This document shows, one piece after another, positions 16,154 to 23,202 of a DNA stretch of 48,737 nucleotides (the first letter of the stretch is position 1; every line of letters starts with the position of its first letter). The DNA is taken from contig JAUCGG010000014.1 of assembly GCA_030378015.1 (NCBI GenBank), positions 1 to 48,737 on the forward strand. Reading direction: 5' to 3'. The notes under the pieces are model-generated. The model did not search any database, was not told where the DNA came from, and was given only the letters and a program-made list of their open reading frames with translations. The position numbers and the translations under genes were made by a program. The DNA is from Desulfococcaceae bacterium HSG8. GTDB lineage: Bacteria > Desulfobacterota > Desulfobacteria > Desulfobacterales > 4be13.

Positions 16154-16209
16154 GGCTAACCAGTTGCTGCACCGGACGCGAAAAGCGTGCGCCGGTGAGC
16201 TTTGGCGTT
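16154..16209 (+). other. attC of the xisHI-2 cassette, interrupted by a group II intron
   Basis: GGCTAAC at 16154-16160, left arm GCTGCACCGGACGCG, loop AAAA, right arm CGTGCGCCGGTGAGC, then GCGTT ending at 16209. The remaining RRRY of the core site (AAGT) is found on the far side of the intron at 16754. Confidence 0.8.
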
Positions 16210-16753
16210 GTGCGATACGAAGTTGCATAAGTATTTGTTACACTTGATATTTTCATGATGTAACCGAATGTTCTGCCATTCGTACCCTACCCGCTGAATA
16301 AAGTGCGCGGGGACAAAAGTAGCCTCATCCGAGGATGGTCGCTGAATCGTGAGAGGAAGCGGCGACTGCGAGCACCGATGCGGTCGGGAGCGAGGGTCGG
16401 GTGATATGGCTGACATATGTGAATCACTACAGGATCGTGAGATAAGACAGGCTAAAGGTGCTGACAGGCCTGAACCAAAACGGTGAGCGGCCAGGTTCGG
16501 AAGCTGACGTTTCTTCCGACGCTGATGTTGCGCCGTCGGTCTGTGGGCGGAGCCTGAGTCACTTTTAAGGTATTTATGCAGAACCTGGTAAGCCCGACTG
16601 TCTCCATGAATATGGAATCATTCCTGTCAGAGGATGAAGTTGAAAAACCGCGTCCCTCACGGGGCGTTTGAAAGGCTTGAGCCGTAAGTTTGGAAACTTA
16701 CACGAGCGGTTCTCAGGGGGCTTGGGGATGGCAACATCCCCCGGCTACCCGAC
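16210..16753 (+). mobile_element. Compact ORF-less group II intron inserted within attC
   Basis: 544 nt from GTGCGATACGAAGTTGC to GGCTACCCGAC. Domain V is at 16679-16712 (GAGCCGTAAG, GGAAAC, GAGCGGTTC) and domain VI at 16714-16753 (GGGGATGGCAACATCCCC hairpin). Domain I-type sequence at 16405-16600 is nearly identical to 8790-8980. Removing it joins GCGTT to AAGT, recreating a GTTRRRY core that matches the next cassette's R''. It cannot encode a maturase. Confidence 0.8.
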
Positions 16754-16807
16754 AAGTGTCGTATCATTCCTTGGTCAAAATAAAATAGTTATAAAGGGAT
16801 CATAAAT

Positions 16808-17245
16808 ATGAAGAAGATTGGAATAATAATTTGTAACCGCTATCACACTTGTGCGGGCGGGAAGTGTCTCCGAGCTATGCGCAACCGTGAAGGGGCTTTT
16901 TCCCTGTACAAGGGAGAAGAAATAGATCTTGTTGGATTTACTACATGCGGGGGGTGTCCTGGTGGGAATGTAGAATACGCTCCAGCAGAAATGAAAAAAA
17001 ATGGAGCGGATGTCATCCATTTAGCCACCGGTTTAGTGGTCGGATATCCACCTTGCCCACGTTTGAAAGCTTTTTGTAGTTACATTCCTGCAAAGTACGG
17101 ATTGGATGTGGTAATTGGCACGCATCCAATTCCTCAAAACTATTATTTAACTCACGAAAAACTTGGCACTTGGCAAACTGATAAATGGCAAGATCGAATT
17201 AAGCATGTCTTACCAAGCGAAGAAATGCGCTTGGCATATGATTAA
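16808..17245 (+). CDS. CGGC-domain (predicted metal-binding) protein, gene cassette
   Basis: 145 residues. KKIGIIICNRYHTCAGGKCL at the start carries Cys15 and Cys20; GFTTCGGCPGGNVEY carries the CGGC motif at 47-50; a PPCPRLKAFCSY segment adds more cysteines. This is the DUF1847/CGGC family, predicted to bind metal or an iron-sulfur cluster. A GTHPIPQNYYLTHEKL segment is also family-like. AAAGGGA precedes the ATG. The cassette begins AAGT right after the intron and ends in attC 17278-17337. Physiological role unknown. Confidence 0.85.
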   Translation: MKKIGIIICNRYHTCAGGKCLRAMRNREGAFSLYKGEEIDLVGFTTCGGCPGGNVEYAPAEMKKNGADVIHLATGLVVGYPPCPRLKAFCSYIPAKYGLDVVIGTHPIPQNYYLTHEKLGTWQTDKWQDRIKHVLPSEEMRLAYD

Positions 17246-17277
17246 TGACTTACTACAATAATTGTTGGTAAAGCTTC

Positions 17278-17337
17278 ACTTAACAATTTGCTGCACGGGA
17301 GCGCAAAAAGCCGCGCCCCGTGAGCAACACGTTATGC
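17278..17337 (+). other. Complete attC site of the CGGC cassette
   Basis: R'' ACTTAAC (17278-17284), arm GCTGCACGGGAGCGC, loop AAAA, arm GCCGCGCCCCGTGAGCA, R' GTTATGC (17331-17337). It is 60 bp, the size of typical short attC sites. R'' is the exact complement of GTT+AAGT at the cassette start. Confidence 0.85.
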
Positions 17338-17383
17338 AGCCTAAACGATTTTTTAACCATCAAGTTTTAAGGACAATTCAACT

Positions 17384-17560
17384 TTGGTAAAACGATATCT
17401 TGAATATCTAAATGAAAGGGATTTACTTCAATGCAATACTGTTCTCTTTACCCGTGAATCAATTATTGATTTTGCAAGAAAATTTGATCCACAGCCTTTC
17501 CACATAAATGAAAAACTTGCTGAAGAATCAATTTTCGGAGGTTTAATCGCAAGCCGGATG
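17384..17560 (+). pseudogene. MaoC-like acyl dehydratase, N-terminal fragment
   Basis: From TTG 17384 (AAGGAC upstream) the product reads MVKRYLEYLNERDLLQ, then the MaoC/hot-dog signature FARKFDPQPFHINEKLAEES and FGGLIAS. The catalytic Asp and His of the hydratase motif (DPQPFH) are present. At about 17550 it runs into group II intron sequence (GCAAGCCGGATGGGAGCTAA compared with 10624-10643), so roughly half of the fold is lost and the frame continues into intron DNA until 17662. A gene cassette cargo destroyed by intron-related recombination. Confidence 0.72.
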
Positions 17561-17690
17561 GGAGCTAAGAAGGACGATATGCGTAACATATGTGAACCGC
17601 CGTGTTTCGGCAGGCTCAACAACCATAATCGTCGTGAACGCACGACAAGCCAAAGATGCTGACAGGCTTGAACCAAAAGGTGAGGGGCAA
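17549..17690 (+). mobile_element. Group II intron domain I fragment
   Basis: Matches 10623-10760 almost base for base, including GAAGGACGATATGCGTAACA and the GCCGTGTTTCGGCAGG hairpin, then stops at GGTGAGGGGCA. No domain V is attached. Confidence 0.7.
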
Positions 17691-17695
17691 TTTTT

Positions 17696-17725
17696 GCTGT
17701 GCCCGACAGGGCATGGCCGTTATAT
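17696..17725 (+). other. attC right-half remnant before the EF-hand gene
   Basis: A GCCCGACAGGGCATGGCC arm is followed by a GTTATAT core box (17719-17725). It would mark the start of the cassette carrying the lipoprotein. The left half is replaced by intron sequence. Confidence 0.45.
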
Positions 17726-17779
17726 GGTCTATTGTTGCTGAACAAGTTAGAAAACATTTTAAATGAAAAGGAGGTTGCT

Positions 17780-18061
17780 ATGCGAGGAATTATTATTTTT
17801 ATCGGATTGAGTCTTGTTCTTTTTTCGTACATCGGTTGTGTCCATCATACACAGGATATTGAGAAACATGATTTTAGCGGGCACTTCGGGGATATAGATA
17901 CGGATGGCGATGAGTCAGTTAACTGGGAGGAGTTTAAAAAATATTTTTCCCATGCTGAAAAAAAAGTTTTTATCAAAGCTGATAGTAATGGTGATGAACT
18001 GATAGACCATGATGAATGGCATAAATATAAAGAAAAATATGGATATGGCCATAAAGAATAA
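17780..18061 (+). CDS. Small EF-hand lipoprotein
   Basis: 93 residues. A type II signal peptide (MRGIIIFIGLSLVLF) ends in YIGC with the lipidated Cys20. Two EF-hand loops follow: Asp40-Glu51 (DTDGDESVNWEE) and Asp68-Glu79 (DSNGDELIDHDE), both with good calcium-ligand spacing. AAAAGGAGG at 17766-17774 sits well for ATG 17780. Likely a membrane-anchored calcium-binding protein of the periplasm; partners unknown. The stop codon touches a group II intron 3' tail (CTACCCGAC) and the gene is preceded by an intron 5' fragment, so it sits inside a dismembered intron/cassette junction. Confidence 0.83.
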   Translation: MRGIIIFIGLSLVLFSYIGCVHHTQDIEKHDFSGHFGDIDTDGDESVNWEEFKKYFSHAEKKVFIKADSNGDELIDHDEWHKYKEKYGYGHKE

Positions 18062-18125
18062 AGCTACCCGACACAGGCGAACTGCGCTATTGCTTCGTTC
18101 ACCAGCCGCTTAACTTAATATTATT
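18062..18125 (+). other. Group II intron 3' tail and cassette-end remnant
   Basis: GCTACCCGACACAGGC matches the domain VI tail and 3' exon of the other copies (compare 11268-11282). Then CCAGCCGCTTAACTTAATAT follows, which resembles 11316-11336 and contains an R''-like GCTTAAC. A new intron 5' end begins at 18126. Confidence 0.55.
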
Positions 18126-18661
18126 GTGCGACACGAAGTCGCATTATTTAGTGTATTCAGTATGTTAATAACACTTGAATACCTGGTATGTTCCTACCAG
18201 TCCCTACGCGGGCGTACTTGCCACGCGATGTGTGGTCGGTGCGAAGCCCCGTGGACAATGTACCGAACCGGGTTCGAATGGTGACAGGAGAACCCCTCGG
18301 GGAATCCTCCCCCGTTAAGGGCAGGAACGGGTAACATCGTGAAATCAGATGAATATTCGCAATCGCCGTCAATGAGCGAAGACCTACGAGGGTTAACAGG
18401 TCGGAGGCCGCTTCCCTGTGTTTGCGGCATGCGGTCAGATTGCAGGTCTTATAACTGCCTGCACAGAACTGTTGCACCGCCGGCGTAGAGAATGCACCTG
18501 AATTACCCGTCGGATGAACAATGCGGAACGTGGAAACCCGGTCCCTTCGCCCGTCAGGGATGTTGTGCCACCGGCGCAGGGGTGAGACCTGACCTGTCCG
18601 GAAGGTATTTATGCGGAACACGGAAACCCCGTACACCTCCCTGAAGTCGGAGGAAAGGTGC
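18126..18661 (+). mobile_element. Group II intron 5' fragment (no domain V)
   Basis: Starts GTGCGACACGAAGTCGC. Two partial duplications of the ATGCGGAACGTGGAAACCCG-type domain I segment are seen (18519-18545 and 18611-18637). No domain V or VI occurs before the next gene at 18672, so only the 5' part remains. Confidence 0.6.
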
Positions 18662-18671
18662 GAAAGGAAAA

Positions 18672-19484
18672 ATGTTACGAAATGAAGGCGATAGATTGAA
18701 ACGGGTGATTGTTTGTACACCAAAACGTGAATATGCCTGTGCCACCAATCTTGAAAAGCATAATATTGGTGAACTGGGCGATCCAAAAGTTGCTGTTCAA
18801 CAGCACAATAAGTTGAAATCCAAACTTAGAAAATTTAGTGCTGAAGTGATAGATATTCCAGAATTAGATGAACATCCAAATTCTGTTTTCACGCGGGATA
18901 CAGCACTTTGTACGCCGCAAGGATACATAAGACTCAGGATAGGCTTAGAAACTCGACAAGGCGAAGGTAAGTGGATGGCCGCGACGTTAGATTTGCTTGG
19001 TGAACCTTGTGTGGGTGAAATCAAAGCACCAGGGACGGTCGAAGGGGGCGACATTGTATTAGCTGGTACAGTTGCATTTATTGGAAAGTCAATACGAACG
19101 AATGAAGAAGGGATAAGACAACTTTCTGCACTATTAAAGAAGATGGGATATGAGATTCGGATAATAGAATTGCCCGATGCAATCTTGCATCTTGATAAAG
19201 CGTTGATGGTTCTTGGCCCAAAACAAGTGCTCTATTGTACGGAGCCAGTGTCTAAAGAGAAGATAAAAGACTTTGAAGGAATTGGAATATCTTGTGGAGG
19301 AGAGACTTCCGCGAATATAATCTGTTTAGGAGATAAGGAGTTGATCATAAACCGCTCAAATGCAATTGTTATAGACCGCCTGGAAGCTGAAGGGTATAGA
19401 GTTCACAATCTTGATTTGGGTGAATTTGCCAAAGGAATGGGTGGACCAAATTGTCTCATTATGCCAGTTGAGCGTGGTGCCTAA
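18672..19484 (+). CDS. Dimethylarginine dimethylaminohydrolase/arginine deiminase-like hydrolase (gene cassette)
   Basis: 270 residues with the guanidino-group-modifying alpha/beta-propeller pattern: NSVFTRDTALC near residues 70-80, GTVEGGDIVL with Glu124, ILHLDKALMVL with His173, and the catalytic Cys261 in GGPNCLIMPVER. These match DDAH-type enzymes, which release citrulline from (methyl)arginine; the true substrate could be another guanidino compound. AAAGGAAA precedes ATG 18672. The stop codon overlaps the R'' box of the attC that follows, so the gene fills its cassette. The 5' side is group II intron DNA rather than a cassette boundary. Confidence 0.85.
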   Translation: MLRNEGDRLKRVIVCTPKREYACATNLEKHNIGELGDPKVAVQQHNKLKSKLRKFSAEVIDIPELDEHPNSVFTRDTALCTPQGYIRLRIGLETRQGEGKWMAATLDLLGEPCVGEIKAPGTVEGGDIVLAGTVAFIGKSIRTNEEGIRQLSALLKKMGYEIRIIELPDAILHLDKALMVLGPKQVLYCTEPVSKEKIKDFEGIGISCGGETSANIICLGDKELIINRSNAIVIDRLEAEGYRVHNLDLGEFAKGMGGPNCLIMPVERGA

Positions 19485-19555
19485 CCCGGCGGTTGAGCAG
19501 GGCCGGATTTTCTCCGCTGCGCTCCGAAAACCCGGCCGCTCACCTTTGTGTCATA
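19479..19555 (+). other. attC-like site of the DDAH cassette
   Basis: GCCTAAC (19479-19485) overlaps the stop codon. Arms GAGCAGGGCCGG and CCGGCCGCTCAC pair around a loop containing a CGGATTTTC/GAAAACCCG sub-stem. The expected R' core is degenerate (GTGTCAT). Confidence 0.6.
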
Positions 19556-19690
19556 GTGCGGCATGAAGTTGCATAAATATTTGTTAATATTGATTTAATA
19601 TCATTAATTAACCCGATATTCTGCTATCCTGCCGGGACGTGCATCAGAAGTAATTCTTTCGTGCGAAGCTTCCGGGACAACGAAACCTGC
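19556..19690 (+). mobile_element. Group II intron 5'-end fragment
   Basis: GTGCGGCATGAAGTTGCATA and the following AT-rich stretch align with the first 60 nt of the intron at 16210. The remainder is absent. It sits at the right end of the last attC, as the other copies do. Confidence 0.55.
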
Positions 19691-19703
19691 GGGGCAACAG
19701 CCC

Positions 19704-19826
19704 ATATGCATCAAGCTAAAATTTTAACATGCTGATTTTATTAACTCCGACTGAACGGCAGCCGAAACGCAGAACCTTTATTTTCGGGGGTTCCGGAATC
19801 ATAAAAATCCTTAGTTTGATGCATAT
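19704..19826. mobile_element. Short MITE with 13-bp target duplication
   Basis: 123 bp with ends ATATGCATCAAGCTAA and TTAGTTTGATGCATAT. Flanked on both sides by GGGGCAACAGCCC (19691-19703 and 19827-19839), which reads as a direct target duplication. No coding capacity. 19840-19972 holds a CAAGTTGTAAATGCG motif shared with family E ends and otherwise nothing recognised. Confidence 0.72.
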
Positions 19827-19972
19827 GGGGCAACAGCCCCCAAGTTGTAAATGCGTTCGAACACCAATTCTGTTCCAGAGAATTTTTCCTTCACTCTGCG
19901 GAAAATCATCAGCTTCATTTGTCTGAAATTAAATATTTTTCATGTATCACTTTTGACATAAAAGGTTCTCCG

Positions 19973-21283
19973 TTAAAGCCTCCAGTACATGATATTCATC
20001 TTTTTCGCCTCTTCCGGACTGAAAACTCCTTTTATATCAATAATAAGGGAAGCACCCTTTTCGCACAGGCGGACAATCCCCGGAAGTCCCATCTCTTTAT
20101 ATGCATCGTGGACAACAGCAACAATGACACCGTCAACACCTACAAGGGATTCCAGATCATGGAGTTCCACGCCATAATATCGTTTTGCCTCTTCCGGATC
20201 TGCAAGCGGGTCATGCACAAGGACATCTATATCATAATCGTTTAACTCGGTGATGATATCCACCACTTTCGTATTCCTGAGATCAGGAACGTTTTCCTTA
20301 AAGGTGATTCCCAGGAGGGCAATTTTCGCACGGCGCACCTGTCTTCCTGATTTGGTGAGCATTTTAACGGTTTTCTCCGCGATAAATTTTCCCACGCCGT
20401 CGTTTATCCTCCGGCCTGCCAGTATCATATCCGGGTGATATCCCAGTGATTCGGACTTGAAAGTCAGGTAATAGGGGTCAACCCCGATGCAGTGCCCGCC
20501 CACAAGCCCCGGCCTGAAAGGAAGAAAATTCCATTTGGTTCCGGCAGCTTCAAGCACCTCCAAAGTATCAATACCGATCCTGTCAAATATCATGGCAAGC
20601 TCATTCATCAATGCGATGTTCAGATCCCGCTGGGTATTCTCAATGACCTTGGCGGCTTCTGCCACCTTTATCGAGGATGCCTGGTGGAGTCCGGCCTTTA
20701 CCACCTTTCCATAAACATGACTGAGCAGCATCAGGGTCTCCTGGTCCGAACCCGAGACTATTTTTACAATATTTTCAAGAGTATATACTTTATCACCGGG
20801 GTTTATCCGCTCCGGGGAATATCCCGCGGTAAAATCTGTTCCGAATTTCAGGCCCGATTCCTGCTCTATAATGGGAATACATACCTCTTCCGTGGCCCCG
20901 GGATACACTGTTGACTCAAATACGACACATGATCCCTCTATAATATGCTTTCCCACAGTGGTTGATGACCCGCGCAGGGGCGTCAGGTCAGGTATGCGGT
21001 ACGCGTCTATAGGAGTCGGCACCGCTACAATGATCAGCCTGCACTGGGAAATATCTTCGGGAGTGCTTGTATATGATATGTTTGCCTCACCAAGTTCTTC
21101 GTCGGAAACTTCCAGTGTCCGGTCATGGCCCGCTTCCAGTTCCCTGATCCGCTCCGGTTTCAGGTCATAGCCCACAACTTTGAAATGCTTTGATAAGTGT
21201 ACGGCTAAAGGAAGTCCTACATATCCCAGGCCCACAACTGCAATTTTGTCCTCTCCTGATACCAGTGATTCAAAAGTTACCAT
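19973..21283 (-). CDS. UDP-N-acetylhexosamine (nucleotide sugar) dehydrogenase
   Basis: 436 residues from the ATG at 21283, which has GGAGG 9 nt upstream; an in-frame upstream start adds 22 poor residues. N-terminal Rossmann motif KIAVVGLGYVGLPLA, central helix with NTQRDLNIALMNELA, and the catalytic cysteine in GGHCIGVDPYYL. The C-terminal UDP-binding domain contains ALLGITFKENVPDLRNTK. The WbpA/TviB/WecC-type pattern suggests four-electron oxidation of a UDP-HexNAc to the uronate for surface polysaccharide. Neighbours are not sugar genes, so the product pathway is not shown here. It is transcribed away from the integron-like array. Confidence 0.92.
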   Translation of the reverse strand: MVTFESLVSGEDKIAVVGLGYVGLPLAVHLSKHFKVVGYDLKPERIRELEAGHDRTLEVSDEELGEANISYTSTPEDISQCRLIIVAVPTPIDAYRIPDLTPLRGSSTTVGKHIIEGSCVVFESTVYPGATEEVCIPIIEQESGLKFGTDFTAGYSPERINPGDKVYTLENIVKIVSGSDQETLMLLSHVYGKVVKAGLHQASSIKVAEAAKVIENTQRDLNIALMNELAMIFDRIGIDTLEVLEAAGTKWNFLPFRPGLVGGHCIGVDPYYLTFKSESLGYHPDMILAGRRINDGVGKFIAEKTVKMLTKSGRQVRRAKIALLGITFKENVPDLRNTKVVDIITELNDYDIDVLVHDPLADPEEAKRYYGVELHDLESLVGVDGVIVAVVHDAYKEMGLPGIVRLCEKGASLIIDIKGVFSPEEAKKMNIMYWRL

Positions 21284-21328
21284 ACTTATTTTCCTCCGTG
21301 AATTCTCCGAGACAGACAGCCTCTGGTC

Positions 21329-21393
21329 GTAGGGTGGGGTTTTACCCACTAATATTAAATGGTTATGAAGATTGGTGGGGTAAACCCCACCTA
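21329..21393. repeat. Palindrome (GTAGGGTGGGGTTTTACCCA type)
   Basis: Inverted arms at 21329-21350 and 21372-21393 (GGTGGGGTAAACCCCACCTA). It lies between two minus-strand genes, downstream of the radical SAM gene, and could act as its terminator. Confidence 0.65.
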
Positions 21394-21421
21394 CAGTCGG
21401 GATATCATCTGCTGATTATGA

Positions 21422-22300
21422 TTATACTTCGCCGATAAAAAAGGGCCTGAAAGCGGATTCATCCTTTTGCAATGCCGAACTGATCTGTTCAAGAAACCCT
21501 GCTTTTTCTCCGGGGAGTCTTCCTTCGAGATTAATATAGTTTGTATAGTGATCGCTTGCAAGATACGAAGAAGCTGAAAGATTTTCTATGATCCGAGCGG
21601 TTTCCCTCAGAACCTCATGGGGGCCGAGTACCTCAAATACACCGCTTTGAATATCTTCCAAAAGCGGCGTGTCAATTTTCGGGACAAAGGTGCGGAGCCT
21701 TATAAAATCAGGTTCCACTTCGTTCAATACCTTTGCGGTCTCAATTGCATGAGGAATTGTCCTATCCCTGCCGCCGATACCCAGGATGACGTACATGCTG
21801 AGTTCCATACCCGCGTCCATGACCCATTTTCCTGCCTTGATCTGCTGCTGGCTGTCGGTGCCCTTTCTGATACGTCTGAGTATCACGTCATCCCCGGACT
21901 CCAGCCCCACATGAATCCTTGACAGGCCCGCACTGGCCAGGCGTTTAAGGTCTTCGGGTCCCTTTTTGTGAATGAATTGTGACGAACCATACACAGTAAT
22001 CCGACCCGTATTCGGGAACACTGTTCTTGAGAAACGGCAGATTTCACAGAGATCATCTGTCTTCATGGCAATGGTGTTTCCGGCAGGGAAAAACAGGGTT
22101 CGGACATTTTCCCCGTAAATTTTCCTTGCTTCCAGGATATCCTCTTTTATTTCGGAAAGCTTTCGTATCTTAAAGCGGGGGCCCTTTTTGTAGATCATGC
22201 AGAATGTACACCGGTTGTGGGGACATCCTGCCGTAGCCTGGATGAGCAGTGAATCCGCCTCGCTCGGGGGTCGGTATATCGGGCCTTCGTAACGCATCAT
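21422..22300 (-). CDS. Radical SAM protein (Elp3/MiaB-like fold)
   Basis: 292 residues. The cluster-binding motif is GCPHNRCTFC, spaced CX4CX2C rather than the usual CX3CX2C. Supporting radical SAM features are LFFPAGNTIA, SRIHVGLESGDDVIL (SAM-binding GLESG) and MYVILGIGGRD. This CX4CX2C group (with FCMIYKKGPRFKIR after the motif) is a recognisable bacterial family of unknown substrate. The ATG follows the VapC stop codon by 4 nt, so it forms an operon with the upstream antitoxin and toxin. Cytosolic. Confidence 0.85.
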   Translation of the reverse strand: MMRYEGPIYRPPSEADSLLIQATAGCPHNRCTFCMIYKKGPRFKIRKLSEIKEDILEARKIYGENVRTLFFPAGNTIAMKTDDLCEICRFSRTVFPNTGRITVYGSSQFIHKKGPEDLKRLASAGLSRIHVGLESGDDVILRRIRKGTDSQQQIKAGKWVMDAGMELSMYVILGIGGRDRTIPHAIETAKVLNEVEPDFIRLRTFVPKIDTPLLEDIQSGVFEVLGPHEVLRETARIIENLSASSYLASDHYTNYINLEGRLPGEKAGFLEQISSALQKDESAFRPFFIGEV

Positions 22301-22304
22301 TCAC

Positions 22305-22742
22305 CTATGGGGAAACAATTTTATCTGCAAGGTCGGGATAAATCCTGAGAAGAGCCTTCTGATTGAGCGTCACAACCCTGTCAATATTCACCTGCAATGC
22401 CGCGAGCAGGGTCAGGGCATCGTAGATCATTACGCTTTCCACACTGTCCAGGTCAGACAGGTGCTCTATGACAACAGCGTAGTGCTGTGATGACAGGCAC
22501 ACGACTTCAAATATGTCAAGAATATTGCACTGGATCAGTTGCCGGGCTGCTGACGGAGAAATCGGGGGCCGCATGGGCAGGGTCGTCAGGGCTGAATAAA
22601 GTTCGGCAATCGAATGCCCTGCAATGAAGCCGTCATATTTGCGGTTTCTTATTTTTTCCAGCCAGGGTACGGCTTTGGGATGAACCGGGTGAGATTCGAT
22701 CATCGCGGCCAGCAAAACCGATGTATCAAGCAGAATTTTCAT
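22305..22742 (-). CDS. vapC: VapC-type PIN-domain toxin
   Basis: 145 residues. MKILLDTSVLLAAM supplies Asp6, AGHSIAELYSAL supplies Glu47, and MIYDALTLLAAL plus LNQKALLRIYP supply the C-terminal acidic centre and closing helix. PIN toxins are metal-dependent RNases, typically cutting tRNA or rRNA. The start overlaps the antitoxin stop by one base (TAATG), confirming the pair. No frameshift is seen, so this is the one intact PIN toxin pair in the window. Confidence 0.9.
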   Translation of the reverse strand: MKILLDTSVLLAAMIESHPVHPKAVPWLEKIRNRKYDGFIAGHSIAELYSALTTLPMRPPISPSAARQLIQCNILDIFEVVCLSSQHYAVVIEHLSDLDSVESVMIYDALTLLAALQVNIDRVVTLNQKALLRIYPDLADKIVSP

Positions 22743-23020
22743 TAACCGTATATTCCTGCCATGTTTTCTGTGTTGCGGCGGTCGCGTTCATCCCGGGCAA
22801 TATTCACCAAGTCTTTCATGGGCTTGCCCCTGGCGATCAGCACACCTTTTCTTTCTACCAGTATTGTTTTATTTTTCCGGACAGATAACAGCATATCCCC
22901 GTTATCCCCTTTTTCGACAACCAGTGTCATTCCCGGTATCAGTCCCAGGCGGCTTTGTATCTCCGGGGGGACCAGGATACGTCCCTGATCATCTAATGAT
23001 AGTTCGGTACGTTGGGGCAT
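22742..23020 (-). CDS. vapB: AbrB/MazE-type antitoxin
   Basis: 92 residues from the ATG at 23020 (AGGAG upstream); an upstream in-frame start adds 15 unlikely residues. The swapped-hairpin AbrB domain is clear: ELSLDDQGRILVPPEIQSRL, then GMTLVVEKGDNGDMLL. The C-terminal tail with VNIARDERDRRNTENM would bind the toxin. It probably represses its own promoter. It is translationally coupled to the PIN toxin and, through it, to a radical SAM gene. Confidence 0.9.
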   Translation of the reverse strand: MPQRTELSLDDQGRILVPPEIQSRLGLIPGMTLVVEKGDNGDMLLSVRKNKTILVERKGVLIARGKPMKDLVNIARDERDRRNTENMAGIYG

Positions 23021-23154
23021 TTTTTTCTCCTGATAAAATTTAACGAAATTAGCAGGGTGTGTCAATCCGGAGATTCAGGATATTTCATATTTTTTCGGAA
23101 TGACTCAATAATAAGAGATGTTATGCCACTATAAATTAAGGATGACCTGATCTG

Positions 23155-23202
23155 CTAATATTCCGGTTCAAAAATCATGCTGGTATCAATCACAATCCGC
23201 AT
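23155..23202 (-). pseudogene. PIN toxin N-terminal remnant (15 residues)
   Basis: MRIVIDTSMIFEPEY followed by a stop is the opening strand of a PIN domain with its first Asp, and nothing else of the domain follows. The ATG overlaps the end of the upstream antitoxin-like gene by 17 nt, as expected for a coupled pair. The rest of the toxin has been deleted. Confidence 0.6.

Noticed and set aside
18157-18786. 209-codon minus-strand frame opposite the intron fragment and DDAH start
   Set aside because: It is antisense to intron RNA and to the start of a well-supported hydrolase gene; no domain is recognisable.
8781-19690. Reverse transcriptase ORF within the array introns
   Set aside because: No frame in any of the intron copies shows RT motifs (such as YADD) or sufficient length.
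9599-19973. Integron integrase gene
   Set aside because: No tyrosine recombinase-like frame was found on either strand in or beside the array, so only a cassette cluster is claimed.
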